64,000 bases of DNA from Rugosimonospora africana (GCF_016862975.1 NZ_BONZ01000048.1:31938-95937), one strand, 5' to 3'. Positions 51,439-60,903 are shown, counted from the stretch's first letter. Translations and numbers: made by a program. The notes: generated by a model from the sequence alone, not told the origin.

Positions 51439-52212
51439 TCAGGGCGCGAATACCGCGCAGGGGACTCCGTTGACGGCGATGTCGTTGGGCGGAAGCAACG
51501 GGGGCGCGTCCGTACCCGCGAAGCCCAGCGTCGCGCTTCCGGTCGGTGGGATGTTGCCGTTCCACCCGGCGTTGACGATCGTCACGGCGCTACCGCTGAT
51601 CGTGGATGCGCCGTTCCATACCGAGGTCACTCGCACATTGGTCGGGAGGGTGAAGGTGACCGTCCAACTGGGGACCGTGACGGTACCTCCATTGTGGATG
51701 GTCACTGCCGCGTTGAATCCGCCCGAGTAGTAGCTGGAGAAGTCGACTCGGCAGGACAACCCGCCGATGGGCGGTGGGTTGCCGCCCGGGGGCAGGGTGG
51801 TGAAGCTGCCGGGCTCGGAGAGCGGGCTGGTGGTGTAGCCGGAGTTTGGCAGGGCGTAGGCGAAGACGGCGAATGTGTAGGTGGTGCTCGGAGAAAGGCC
51901 GGTCAGCTTTGTCGAATTGATCGGAAGGAACGAGTAGGGCTGCCAGGCGCCGTCGACGAGACGGTCCAGCTCATAGCGGAACTCGTTGTCGTGGCGGTAC
52001 CAGGCCAGGGTGGCGGAGGTGTCGGTCACGTTGTACGCGAACGGCCGGCTCGGGGGAGCCAGGGGCGGGAGGCTCGGCGATGAGCTCGCGGCCACGGTGT
52101 CGGCCGCGGCAGCCGGACTGGCTTGTGCGGCGGTGCCCGAGACAGCCAACGCCAGCAGGCCGGGCGCGAACGCGACCATGGCGGCCAGTCCGGTCAGGAA
52201 TCGATGACGCAT
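51439..52212 (-). CDS. Secreted fibronectin-III - CBM2 protein
   Basis: A 257-residue exported protein. A signal peptide (1-35, 'FAPGLLALAVSGTAAQASPA') is followed by a fibronectin type III domain ('NVTDTSATLAWYRHDNE', then 'TKLTGLSPSTTYTFAVFAY') and, after a Pro/Gly linker, a C-terminal CBM2 ('CRVDFSSYYSGGFNAAVTI', 'VTSVWNGASTISGSAV', ends with Cys). No catalytic domain is present. I chose the ATG at 52212 because GGGGAG lies 8 bp upstream and a signal peptide starts there. It probably binds cellulose and may be a scaffold or spare-domain protein. Confidence 0.82.
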   Translation of the reverse strand: MRHRFLTGLAAMVAFAPGLLALAVSGTAAQASPAAAADTVAASSSPSLPPLAPPSRPFAYNVTDTSATLAWYRHDNEFRYELDRLVDGAWQPYSFLPINSTKLTGLSPSTTYTFAVFAYALPNSGYTTSPLSEPGSFTTLPPGGNPPPIGGLSCRVDFSSYYSGGFNAAVTIHNGGTVTVPSWTVTFTLPTNVRVTSVWNGASTISGSAVTIVNAGWNGNIPPTGSATLGFAGTDAPPLLPPNDIAVNGVPCAVFAP

Positions 52213-52336
52213 TGGGTTCTCCCCACACTCGTCGCGGCGGGTGACTCCGCTGTACGCGTCTCCAGTGGGAGAGCGGTGTGGTGGATGGGCCCCCGCGAAA
52301 CGATCGGTGACATGAAGCGCTAATGGTGACGGGGCG

Positions 52337-53005
52337 CTATTCGGCCCACCCGGCGGTGAGGTCCAAGCGGTGCTGCCAGAGCCGCACCGCTTCGGCACTC
52401 CAGCGACGGCACATGTCCAGCAGCCGTTGGCACTGTGCCACCATCGCCGCCCGTCGCTGTTCCCAGGAGGGGTGCCACCCGTAGGCGTCGAAGAACTCAT
52501 CCAGCAGCGGAACGTGCGCACCGTGATGCATCCGAACGATCCACTCACACCATGCCAGATCCTCGACGGCATCGCCGGGGTGCGCCCATTCCCAATCCAG
52601 CACTGCCGCGATGCTGAACCCGGCCGGGTCCAGCAGCACATTGTTCGGTCCGTAATCTCCATGGACGAGCACCGCATCGACCGGATGCCGCCGATCAGGA
52701 AATACCTCCGTGATGTCCAGATCGTGGATCTGGCGCAACGTCTGACCGCACGCGCGCAGCACAGGCCCAGCCATGCCCGCCTCGATCATTTCCTGGCCGT
52801 GCACTCCCTCGACGAATCCCATGCGCAACTCGCCGCCGACCTCAGCATCCATCAGCGTCGGCACCGGCAACAGGCCACTCAGTGTGGCCAGCATCAGCCG
52901 CTCACGGTCGCGCCGCGCCACGGCATCGGGCCCCTCGTACCGTTTCACCACAACGCGCCCATCACTGCGCGTGTCGTTGGTATAGCTGTGACGCAAGGGC
53001 TGCAT
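52337..53005 (-). CDS. Aminoglycoside phosphotransferase-fold kinase
   Basis: A 222-residue kinase-like protein of the APH family. The catalytic loop is 'VLVHGDYGPNNVLLD' (Asp and Asn) and the metal site 'VLDWEWAHPGD'. N-terminal 'GRVVVKRYEGPDA' holds the ATP-binding Lys. I chose the ATG at 53005 (MQPLRHSYTND), where homologues start; an ATG at 53071 in the same frame is the alternative. Such proteins phosphorylate small hydroxyl compounds, not necessarily antibiotics. It stands alone. Confidence 0.85.
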   Translation of the reverse strand: MQPLRHSYTNDTRSDGRVVVKRYEGPDAVARRDRERLMLATLSGLLPVPTLMDAEVGGELRMGFVEGVHGQEMIEAGMAGPVLRACGQTLRQIHDLDITEVFPDRRHPVDAVLVHGDYGPNNVLLDPAGFSIAAVLDWEWAHPGDAVEDLAWCEWIVRMHHGAHVPLLDEFFDAYGWHPSWEQRRAAMVAQCQRLLDMCRRWSAEAVRLWQHRLDLTAGWAE

Positions 53006-53179
53006 GACCACCCACACAAAGAGGACCAGATCGGCCAACCGGCCATCAGCAAGGGTAACCGTGGCTTCCATGCCCGGTAAGAATGCTGATCAACCCCCGT
53101 CACCTGACGTCTGTCCGGCATTGAACCGTGCTGGGTAGCGTCCGTGCGCTGAAACTCTTTACCCCCAGAAGGGGAAGCA

Positions 53180-55552
53180 ATGTGCCTTCACCACAACGGC
53201 GGTAACCCGCCGACGCCGACGGGACAGAACCGGCGGGGCTTTCTCCGCAACGCGGCGCTGGCCGGCGCGGGAGCCGCGACCCTCGGTGCCATCGGTGCGA
53301 CGCCCGCGTTCGCCGACAGCGCCCACCAGCCAGCCGCTCCGGGCGGCGGCATCGGCCGGTGGAACCCGGACCCGAACAGCCAACAGTTCACCATCGCCGT
53401 CATGCCGGACACCCAGTTCCTGTACTGGGGCAGTCAGAACAGCATCAACTCGGCGCCGCAGGAGGAGTCCTTCCGCTACATCATCAACAACAGCGGAAGC
53501 GACTCCGGCAACAACATCGTGTTCATGGCGCACCTCGGCGACCTGACCGAGGACGCCGACCCGTCGTCGTTCCAGGCGGTCGGCAAGACCTTCGACCTGC
53601 TGGACTCGCACGGCGTCGCGTACAGCGTGGTGGCCGGCAACCACGACGTGAGCGGTGACGACAGCCGGGGCTCCACGTCGTACCTGCAAACCATGGGACC
53701 GCAGCGGTTCAAGCACTCGAAGACGTTCGCCGGGTCGGATCCGACCGGATACAACACCGCGCACATCTTCCAGGCGGCCGACCGCGAGTGGCTGATGCTG
53801 GCGATGGACTGGCGGACCACGGCGCAGGGCTTCGCGTGGGCCAACCAGTTCATCAAGGATCACCCGAAGCTGCCGGTGATCCTGACCGCACACGAGATCG
53901 TCGGTCCGACGTACGGGGACAACGTGTACCCGTACCAGTTCGGCGACCCGGAGAGCAACGCCGCCCTCTCCGACTACGGCAACCAGGTCTGGGACCAGCT
54001 GATCAACAACAACGACCAGGTGTTCCTGACCCTCAACGGCCACTACTGGCCGGCCGCGCGCATGACGAAGCGGAACGCCGCGGGCAATGACGTGCACCTG
54101 CACATCACGAACTACCAGAACCGCTACTTCGGTGGTGCCGGCATGGTTCGGCTGTACCACTTCGACCTGGCCCGCAACACCGTCGACGTCGAGACCATCG
54201 CACCGTGGATCCTGGCTCAGGACCCGGAGAAGCGCAACGCGCTGGCCGCCCAGCAGGCGCGGCTCACCACGGCCACCGACTACTTCTCCATGGACATCGA
54301 CTTTGAGGGGCGCTTCTCCCGATTCATCCCGGTGCCGGTGCGCTCCGCCCGGCCGGCCAACAAGCTGGTCGTGCCGGGCACCCTGGCCTACTGGCGCTTC
54401 GACAACGGTGGCGCGAACGGCACCCCGGTGACCGGGAGCCAGACGATCCGGGACCTGTCCGGACATGGCAACGACCTGACCGTCCAGGCGGTTGGCGACC
54501 CGGTCCCCGGCAGCTTGCGTGGCCAGGTCAGTGCGGTCACCGCGAGTGCCGAGAACGCGCCGAACGAGGTCGCCGTGAACCTCAAGGACGGCGATCCGTC
54601 GACCAAGTGGCTGGCGTTCAGCCCGTCCGGCTGGGTGACCTACCGGATGGCCAAGCCCGTCGTGGTGGCGTCGTACTCCCTGACGTCCGCGAACGACACG
54701 CCTGGCCGCGACCCCAGGGACTTCACCCTGCAGGGGTCGAACGACGGCAGCGCGTGGACCGACCTGGACACCCGGACGGGTCAGAGCTTCAGCGGCAGGC
54801 TCGTCGCCAACACCTACAGCTTCACCAACACGACCGCCTACGGCTACTACCGGCTGAACATCACCGCCAACTCCGGCGAACCGCTCGTCCAGCTCGCCGA
54901 ATGGGACCTCGGCGACGGCTCGAACCACGCCCTGACCTGGTCGGACGACCACCACCCCGACCAGCCGGGCCACGCCAGCCTGAGCTTTGCCGGTGCCAAG
55001 AACCCGCTGCACGGCACGTACCTGACCACGGCGGCGAAGGCGGCGCTGAATGCCGAGACGTTCGGCCGTGGGTACACCGTCGAGGCGTTCGTGAAGTTCC
55101 CGCTGGACTGGAGTTCCAGCAACAACGCCTGGTCGGCGGTGCTCAGCCGGTGGGGCGAGGCCGGGCAGGCCGGCAAGAGCGGCCGCAACACCGACCCGCA
55201 GGAGCCAGTGGCCACGCTCAGCTTCTCCGATGGCCGCGAACCGCAGTTCAACATCTACCCGCTGAACCAGACCTACCCGACGACGAACTGGGGTCACAGC
55301 CTGCCGGAGGACACCTGGTGGCACGTGGCCGTGGTCAACGACGGCAAGCACACCGTCATGTACGTGGACGGCTGCCCGACCATCGACAACCCCTCCACGG
55401 TGTCGACCGGCATAGCCTCGCTCGGCCTGCCGTGGATGGTCGGCGGTTACGAGTACGGCGGCAAGATCGACCAGATCTTCCACGGCTGGATCGGTGACGT
55501 CCGCATCGTGAACCGTCCACTGTCGATCGACGAGTTCATGACCGGCAAGTAA
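53180..55552 (+). CDS. Tat-exported metallophosphoesterase with F5/8 type C and LamG domains
   Basis: A 790-residue extracellular enzyme. The Tat signal 'NRRGFLRNAALAGAGAA' leads to a calcineurin-like phosphoesterase (about 65-370) with the metal motifs 'VMPDTQF', 'FMAHLGDLTED', 'VAGNHDVSG', 'TAHEIVG' and 'NGHYWPAAR'. After a linker, an F5/8 type C-like sandwich ('ASYSLTSANDTPGRDPRDF', 'TNTTAYGYYRLNITANSG') is nested with a LamG/concanavalin domain ('YTVEAFVKFPLD', 'WWHVAVVNDGKHTVMYVDG', 'GWIGDVRIVNRPLS'). A role in phosphate scavenging from glycan- or polymer-bound esters is likely. GGGGAAGC precedes the ATG. Confidence 0.85.
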   Translation: MCLHHNGGNPPTPTGQNRRGFLRNAALAGAGAATLGAIGATPAFADSAHQPAAPGGGIGRWNPDPNSQQFTIAVMPDTQFLYWGSQNSINSAPQEESFRYIINNSGSDSGNNIVFMAHLGDLTEDADPSSFQAVGKTFDLLDSHGVAYSVVAGNHDVSGDDSRGSTSYLQTMGPQRFKHSKTFAGSDPTGYNTAHIFQAADREWLMLAMDWRTTAQGFAWANQFIKDHPKLPVILTAHEIVGPTYGDNVYPYQFGDPESNAALSDYGNQVWDQLINNNDQVFLTLNGHYWPAARMTKRNAAGNDVHLHITNYQNRYFGGAGMVRLYHFDLARNTVDVETIAPWILAQDPEKRNALAAQQARLTTATDYFSMDIDFEGRFSRFIPVPVRSARPANKLVVPGTLAYWRFDNGGANGTPVTGSQTIRDLSGHGNDLTVQAVGDPVPGSLRGQVSAVTASAENAPNEVAVNLKDGDPSTKWLAFSPSGWVTYRMAKPVVVASYSLTSANDTPGRDPRDFTLQGSNDGSAWTDLDTRTGQSFSGRLVANTYSFTNTTAYGYYRLNITANSGEPLVQLAEWDLGDGSNHALTWSDDHHPDQPGHASLSFAGAKNPLHGTYLTTAAKAALNAETFGRGYTVEAFVKFPLDWSSSNNAWSAVLSRWGEAGQAGKSGRNTDPQEPVATLSFSDGREPQFNIYPLNQTYPTTNWGHSLPEDTWWHVAVVNDGKHTVMYVDGCPTIDNPSTVSTGIASLGLPWMVGGYEYGGKIDQIFHGWIGDVRIVNRPLSIDEFMTGK

Positions 55553-55559
55553 CGCGACG

Positions 55560-55600
55560 GGGCCCTTGGTCGGAGTTAGCCTTATGGCGGCCAAGGGCCC
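55560..55600. terminator. Hairpin terminator
   Basis: GGGCCCTTGG pairs perfectly with CCAAGGGCCC around a 21-nt loop, 8 bp after the phosphoesterase stop. Confidence 0.8.
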
Positions 55601-55636
55601 TCTCCCGTCGAACCGGGGTGGCACCGGCCCTGCATC

Positions 55637-58087
55637 ATGGTCTGCGTGGAGACGATCACGCAGCCGCCCGAACCGCTGAGTCCCCGGGTCGTGGGGCGGG
55701 CCAGGGTAGTGATGCCCGCCGCCGTGGCCGGCCGGGAAGCCAGTGCGGCCTACGACGCCGACGGCACCATCACCATCGGCCGCGGACCGAGCAACGACAT
55801 CGCGCTCAAGGAGCTGCTGGTGTCGCGCCGGCACGCCGAGGTGCGCCGGTCCGAGACCGGGTACGTGGTGGTGGACCTCGGCAGCAGCAACGGCACGTAC
55901 CTCAACGGCCAGCAGGTCTCCCGCGCGCCGCTGCAGCCCGGCGACCTGCTGTCCATCGGACGGCACCAGTTTGTCTTCGACGGCGACCGGTTGCACGAGT
56001 ACCTCGACACGGGTCCGACCTCGCTGGTGGTGGACGACCTCTCGGTGACCATCGGGCGCCAGCTGTTGCTGTCCAAGGTGAGGTTCGGTCTGGCCGAGGG
56101 GAGCCTGCTGGGCGTGATCGGGCCGAGCGGCTGCGGCAAGTCCACACTGCTGAGAGCGGTCACCGGGATCCGACCCGCGAGCGGTGGCACGGTCCGCTAC
56201 GACGGGCGGGACCTGTACTCCCACTATGCGGAACTGCGTTACCGCATCGGCATGGTGCCCCAGGACGACGTGCTGCACCGGCAGTTGACCGTACAGCGAG
56301 CGCTGCGGTTCGCCGCCGCGCTGCGCTTCGCGGACGACGTACCGCGCCGGGAGCGCAAGGCCCGGGTGGCCGAGGTTCTCGCCACCCTCGGCCTCACCGA
56401 ACGCGCCCGGCAGCGCATCGACACGCTCTCCGGCGGGCAGCGCAAGCGCACCTCGGTCGCCCTCGAACTGCTCACCGAGCCGTCCATGCTCTGCCTCGAC
56501 GAGCCCACCTCGGGCCTGGACCCGGCCCTGGACCGGGAGGTCATGCAGGAGCTACGGCAACTGGCGGACCGTGGCGCCACCGCAGTCGTGGTGACGCACA
56601 ACGTGCTGCACCTCGACCTGTGCGACCGGGTGCTGATCATGTGTCCGGGCGGCACGATGGGCTACTTCGGGCCGCCCGAGGACGTGTTGGAGTTCTTCGG
56701 GGCGGAGGACTATGCCGACGTCTTCGACATGATCACCAAGAAGCCCGAGGAGTGGACCCGACGCTACCGGGAGTCCGAGCACTATCGCCGGTACGCGACG
56801 GCCGGGGTGCGCGTCTCCGCCTCCGTCGAGGCCAAACCGGGCGAAGCCAAGCCGGGGGAGGCCAAGCCGGGGGAGGCCAAGCCGGGGGAGGCCAAGCCAG
56901 GGGATGGCAAGGCAGGTGACGCCAAGCCGGGGGACGGCAAGGCGGGGGCGGCCAAGCCGGAGGTCGCCGCGTCGCCGGGCTCCGGCGCTGGCGCGCCCAC
57001 GGCCCTCGCCGCTACGCCGACGGCAAACGCCGACGGCACGGCCGCGCAATCCGTGACCGCGCCGCTCAACGCCGGGCTGCCCAGCGCCGCGCCGTCCAGC
57101 GCCGCGCCGGCCACCGGCGCCCCGCCGAACGCCGCGGAATCGGCAGCACCGGCGGGCCAGGCCGGCTCCGTGGACCGGGACCCCGGGCCGCCCATCGTCG
57201 GTAGGGCCAGGCCACACACGGCCAACCTGCGGGGGTTGCCGTTGCGCAATCGGGCCGTGCATCCCGCCGCACCGGTGCGCCAGTACCTCACCCTGTGCCT
57301 GCGGATGATCAGGGTGATCGTTGCCGACCGGGGGTACGCGTTGTTCCTGCTCGGCCTGCCGGTCGCGTTGGCCGTGCTCACCCACGCCGTACCGGGAGAC
57401 TACGGACTGTCCAACCCGCCGCTACCGCTGTACGGCCGGAGCCTGGAGGCGCAGCGGCTGCTGGTCGTCCTGGTGATGGGTGCGGCGTTCCTCGGCATCG
57501 CGCCGGCCATCCGGGAGATAGTCCAGGAGGCGACGATCTACCGGCGGGAGCGGGCGGTCGGCCTCTCGCCGGGCGCCTACCTCGCCTCCAAGATCACTGT
57601 GTTCGCGCTCATCAACTCGCTGCAGGTGGTCGTGTTCGTCTATCTCGCGCTGTTCGGCCGCGGCGCGCCCAGCGAGTACCTGGTCATCGCGAACCCGACG
57701 ATCGAGGTGATGCTCGCGGTCGGCCTGGTCGCCGTCGCATCGACCATCCTGGGTCTGGTCATCAGCGGGCTGGTCAAGACCGTCGAGCAGACCACGCCGG
57801 TACTGGTCATGGTGGTCATGGCAGAACTGATCCTCTCCGGTGGCCTCTTCGAGGCAAACGGGCAGCGGGTCCTGGAGCAGGTGTCCTGGGTCGCCCAGAC
57901 CCGCTGGGGCTTCGCCGCCGCCGCGTCCACTGTGGACCTCACGCATCTGGCACCGGTGCAGGACCAGCTCTGGGTACACACGGTGTTCGCGTGGTGGCGG
58001 TCCATCGCCATCCTCCTGGGCCAGTGTGTTGTCTTGGCGGCGGCGGCCCGGGTGGCGCTGACCCGGCACGAACCGGGCCGGTCGTAG
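55637..58087 (+). CDS. FHA-domain ABC-2 exporter (ABCG-like), fused ATPase and permease
   Basis: An 816-residue half-transporter. Residues 35-120 are an FHA domain ('ITIGRGPSNDIAL', 'SRRHAEVRR', 'VDLGSSNGTYLNG') that binds phosphothreonine. The ATPase follows (about 135-350) with Walker A 'GPSGCGKST', signature 'TLSGGQRKRTSVAL' and Walker B 'LCLDEPTSG'. A low-complexity linker includes nine 15-bp repeats coding EAKPG-type units (56828-56962). The ABC-2 permease with six helices spans about 545-810. FHA-fused exporters are usually switched by a Ser/Thr kinase; none is adjacent. The ATG at 55637 may be replaced by GTG at 55646. Confidence 0.9.
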   Translation: MVCVETITQPPEPLSPRVVGRARVVMPAAVAGREASAAYDADGTITIGRGPSNDIALKELLVSRRHAEVRRSETGYVVVDLGSSNGTYLNGQQVSRAPLQPGDLLSIGRHQFVFDGDRLHEYLDTGPTSLVVDDLSVTIGRQLLLSKVRFGLAEGSLLGVIGPSGCGKSTLLRAVTGIRPASGGTVRYDGRDLYSHYAELRYRIGMVPQDDVLHRQLTVQRALRFAAALRFADDVPRRERKARVAEVLATLGLTERARQRIDTLSGGQRKRTSVALELLTEPSMLCLDEPTSGLDPALDREVMQELRQLADRGATAVVVTHNVLHLDLCDRVLIMCPGGTMGYFGPPEDVLEFFGAEDYADVFDMITKKPEEWTRRYRESEHYRRYATAGVRVSASVEAKPGEAKPGEAKPGEAKPGEAKPGDGKAGDAKPGDGKAGAAKPEVAASPGSGAGAPTALAATPTANADGTAAQSVTAPLNAGLPSAAPSSAAPATGAPPNAAESAAPAGQAGSVDRDPGPPIVGRARPHTANLRGLPLRNRAVHPAAPVRQYLTLCLRMIRVIVADRGYALFLLGLPVALAVLTHAVPGDYGLSNPPLPLYGRSLEAQRLLVVLVMGAAFLGIAPAIREIVQEATIYRRERAVGLSPGAYLASKITVFALINSLQVVVFVYLALFGRGAPSEYLVIANPTIEVMLAVGLVAVASTILGLVISGLVKTVEQTTPVLVMVVMAELILSGGLFEANGQRVLEQVSWVAQTRWGFAAAASTVDLTHLAPVQDQLWVHTVFAWWRSIAILLGQCVVLAAAARVALTRHEPGRS
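56828..56962 (+). repeat. Nine 15-bp tandem repeats coding EAKPG-like units
   Basis: The unit GAGGCCAAGCCGGGG repeats nine times with increasing divergence towards the 3' end; two are identical. It codes Glu-Ala-Lys-Pro-Gly and variants (DGKAG, DAKPG, AAKPE) in the linker between ATPase and permease. The repeats keep the frame, so copy number can vary. Confidence 0.9.
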
Positions 58088-58178
58088 GGCGCTGCCCGTC
58101 ATGGGCGCTGCGGGCCGTCGGCGCCGCGAAGCCCGATGCCGCCGCGAGCGTGCCACGCCGCGCGGCGGCATCGGGGCT

Positions 58179-58679
58179 TCAGACGCCGCGCCGCCTGATC
58201 GCCGCATCCAGGTTGTCGAGTTCGTCGACGCGATGGGCGCGGTGCTGACGCGTCCAGGTTTCGTCGTGGAGGGGTTCGAGCGTCATGACTACGTTCGTAC
58301 GGTCACCGGCGGACTCGATGTCGATGGTCGTCAGGTGCTCGTACGGCTCGTGGCCGGGTACGAAATCGATCAGTGACCGGTAGGCGAGGCGGGTCGGCGC
58401 CGCGACCTCGCTGAACGTCTTGCACACCTCGCTCGACAGCGGCATGCCCGCGTTGCGCAGGAACGCGACCTGTTCCGGCGCGGTCGCGGTCATGGTGTAC
58501 CGCAGTTGGCCGCCGGGCCGCAGAGCCAGCTCGCTCACCCGGCTTGTGAAGCCGTCGGGGGCAAACCACTCGTCGAGGCCGGCGGCGGTGGTCCACAGCT
58601 CCCAGATGAGCTGCGCCGGAGCGTCGTACGTGCGCTCGAACCGCGCGATGTCCGGGCTGGGCGTGGGTTCGGTGGTCAT
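58179..58679 (-). CDS. SRPBCC (AHSA1-like) domain protein
   Basis: A 166-residue START-like protein. 'FERTYDAPAQLIWELWTTAAGLDEWFAP' (in part) begins the fold, then 'ALRPGGQLRYTM' and 'IESAGDRTNVVMTLEP'. Such AHSA1-type proteins bind hydrophobic ligands and often accompany ArsR or ECF42 regulators. It starts at 58679 behind GGAGGAAC. It lies 52 bp after the second SRPBCC gene on the same strand. Confidence 0.88.
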   Translation of the reverse strand: MTTEPTPSPDIARFERTYDAPAQLIWELWTTAAGLDEWFAPDGFTSRVSELALRPGGQLRYTMTATAPEQVAFLRNAGMPLSSEVCKTFSEVAAPTRLAYRSLIDFVPGHEPYEHLTTIDIESAGDRTNVVMTLEPLHDETWTRQHRAHRVDELDNLDAAIRRRGV

Positions 58680-58731
58680 CGTTCCTCCAGAAGGTCGAGT
58701 CGGGCCGGCCGGCGTTCTTCGTGAGCCGTAC

Positions 58732-59181
58732 TCAGCCCCAGCGGCTGATCTCGCCGGCGGGGTAGGCCGCGAACGCGCCGCTCTCGGCGCCGGTCTTGAG
58801 GCTCGTGAGGTAGGCGCCCCAGTTGGTGCTGCATCCGCTCATGAACTCGTCGGCCTGTCGCCAGCCGGCGTGGGTGAACAGCAGGGTCGTGCCGCCCTGG
58901 CCGCTGGGTCGCAGGGCGAAGGTGATCTGGGTGTCGATCCAGACGTCGGGTCCGTCGGTGACCCGCCACACCACCTGCTCCGGGGTGTCGGCCACGACCT
59001 CCATGACGGCGGCCGGCGCTTCGGCCTTGCCGAAGGAGATGCTGAAGCTGGAACCGATGGTGTGTTCGCCGCCGGCCGGGCATCCGGTCCACCAGCGGCC
59101 GATGCCGTCGGTGCTGGCGATGAGGTCGTGTACCCGCTGCGGCGCGGCGTCGATGCTGATGCGGTGCAGGATGTCGGGCAT
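58732..59181 (-). CDS. SRPBCC domain protein
   Basis: A 149-residue START-like protein: 'LHRISIDAAPQRVHDLIAST', 'GRWWTGCPAG' and 'TTLLFTHAGWRQADEFM', the polyketide-cyclase/AHSA1 fold. I chose the ATG at 59181, as family homology starts at MPDILHRISID. It diverges from the YCII gene across 194 bp and is followed by a second SRPBCC gene. Confidence 0.88.
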   Translation of the reverse strand: MPDILHRISIDAAPQRVHDLIASTDGIGRWWTGCPAGGEHTIGSSFSISFGKAEAPAAVMEVVADTPEQVVWRVTDGPDVWIDTQITFALRPSGQGGTTLLFTHAGWRQADEFMSGCSTNWGAYLTSLKTGAESGAFAAYPAGEISRWG

Positions 59182-59375
59182 TGTGGTCCCTTCGGTCGGG
59201 CGGCGACGAGGACGTCGGCCGGGTCGGTGTGGGCGGATCTGCAGCAGTGACGAACGGCCACGCCCCGGACGGACACCACCGCCGAGAGAAATTTCCTGGA
59301 CGGGTTCTGTCCGTCTGCGGTGGCGCCGTTCGTCCGATACTCGTAACCGGCACCCACCCGCGACTGGAGGACCCC

Positions 59376-59720
59376 ATGCAGTACGCCCTGTTGGCCTACG
59401 ACCCGCCGGAGGACACGGACCGGGCATCGCGCCCGATTCCGGACGGCCTTGTCGACCTGCTCGACGGGCCGAAGGTCTCCGGCTGGGCACGGCTGCACGC
59501 GGCCGGGTCGGCCACGACGCTGCGCAACGACAGCAGCGGCATCCTGCTGACCGACGGACCGTTCATCGACAGCAAGGAGTATCTTGCCGGCCTGATCCTG
59601 GTCGAGGCCGACAACCTCGACGGGGCACTGGCCGCCGCCGAGGAGATGCTGCGGGAGGCCAGGTGCGGCACGGCCATCGAGGTGCGGCCCATCCTCGACG
59701 GGCGTTTCCGTGGCGCTTGA
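59376..59720 (+). CDS. YCII/DGPF-domain protein
   Basis: A 114-residue YCII-related (DGPF) protein. The signature 'LLTDGPFIDSKEYLAGLILV' is present and the chain ends 'AIEVRPILDGRFRG'. These small proteins sit next to ECF42 sigma factors in many actinomycetes. GGAGG precedes the ATG at 59376. Its end overlaps the sigma gene start by 11 bp, suggesting coupled translation. Confidence 0.92.
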   Translation: MQYALLAYDPPEDTDRASRPIPDGLVDLLDGPKVSGWARLHAAGSATTLRNDSSGILLTDGPFIDSKEYLAGLILVEADNLDGALAAAEEMLREARCGTAIEVRPILDGRFRGA

Positions 59721-60903
59721 CGCCGTCTTCCGCGACCAGTGGGGTCGGGTGCTGGCCACCCTTGTCGGGATCCTCGGCGACCTCGAACTGGCCGAGGACG
59801 CGGCCGCCGAAGCGTTCGCCATCGCCGCCGAGCGGTGGCCACGCGACGGGGAGCCGACCAACCCGACCGGCTGGCTCGTCACGACCGCGCGCAACCGCGC
59901 TATCGACCAGCTGCGCCGGCAGCAGGTCCTGGCCGCCAAGACGAAGCTGCTCGCCCGCGACCTCGAGGCCGGGCCGGCCGGACCGGAGGCACTCATGGAT
60001 GACACCGCCGCGATCCCGGACGAGCGGCTGGAGCTGGTCTTCGCCTGCTGCCACCCGGCCCTCGCTCTCGAGGCGCAGGTGGCGCTGACCCTGCGTACCC
60101 TCGGCGGCCTGTCCACCGAGGAGATCGCGCTGGCGTTCCTCCTACCGTTCGACACCATGAGCAAGCGACTGACCAGGGCCAAACACAAGATCCGCGACGC
60201 GGGCATCCCGTTCGCCGTACCGCCCGATCACCAGCTACCCGACCGGCTGGCGGCCGTCCTGGCCGTGGTCTATCTGATCTTCAATCAGGGCTGGGGCGGC
60301 GGCCGGGTCGATCTCGCCGCGGAGGCGATCCGCCTCGGCCGGGCACTCGCCGACCTGATGCCGGACGAGTCCGAAGTACTCGCGCTGCTGGTGCTGATGC
60401 TGCTGCACGACGCGCGCAAGGCGGCCCGCCTGCGCGACGGCCAGGTCGTCCCCCTCGACGATCAGGACCGCGGCCGGTGGGACATGCGGCAAATCGACGA
60501 GGGCCGCGCGCTGCTGAGGCGGGCGATGGCACGAGGGCGTACCGGGCCCTACCTGGTCCAGGCGGCCATCGCGGACCTGCACCTGTACCAGCCGCGCGAC
60601 TGGCGGCAGATCGCCGCGCTGTACGGGACGCTCGCCCGGCAGACCGGCTCCCCGATCGTCGAGATGAACCGGGCCGTCGCCGTGGCCGAGATCGACGGAC
60701 CGGAGGCCGGCCTGGCCATCCTCGACCGCCTCGACCTCGACCACTACCGGTACTTCCACTCGACCCGCGCCGAACTCCTGCGTCGCGCCGGCCGCGACGG
60801 CGAGGCCCACCACGCCTACCGCCGGGCGCTCGACCTCGCGCAGACCGAGCCGGAACAGCGCTTCCTCGCCGACCGGGTGGCCGAGACCGCGCCCTCCGTC
60901 TGA
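59710..60903 (+). CDS. ECF42-type sigma factor with C-terminal extension
   Basis: A 397-residue ECF sigma factor of the ECF42 kind. Region 2: 'LELAEDAAAEAFAIAAERWP', 'PTGWLVTTARNRAIDQLRR'; region 4: 'LTLRTLGGLSTEEIALAFLL' and 'TMSKRLTRAKHKIRDAG'. A helical 200-residue C-terminal extension follows ('VVYLIFNQGWGGG', then 'NRAVAVAEIDGPEAGLAIL'), the TPR-like region that is needed for activity in this group, which lacks an anti-sigma factor. GTG at 59710 overlaps the YCII gene. It probably controls its own unit and the divergent SRPBCC genes. Confidence 0.92.
   Translation: MALDAVFRDQWGRVLATLVGILGDLELAEDAAAEAFAIAAERWPRDGEPTNPTGWLVTTARNRAIDQLRRQQVLAAKTKLLARDLEAGPAGPEALMDDTAAIPDERLELVFACCHPALALEAQVALTLRTLGGLSTEEIALAFLLPFDTMSKRLTRAKHKIRDAGIPFAVPPDHQLPDRLAAVLAVVYLIFNQGWGGGRVDLAAEAIRLGRALADLMPDESEVLALLVLMLLHDARKAARLRDGQVVPLDDQDRGRWDMRQIDEGRALLRRAMARGRTGPYLVQAAIADLHLYQPRDWRQIAALYGTLARQTGSPIVEMNRAVAVAEIDGPEAGLAILDRLDLDHYRYFHSTRAELLRRAGRDGEAHHAYRRALDLAQTEPEQRFLADRVAETAPSV

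Noticed and set aside
53159..56278. A 1039-codon open frame on the minus strand
   Set aside because: It runs antisense to the phosphoesterase and FHA-ABC genes, and its translation is a low-complexity Arg/Val/Gly-rich string with no domain. High G+C creates such frames opposite real genes.
56828..56962. Possible CRISPR or satellite
   Set aside because: The 15-bp units are in frame inside a coding linker.
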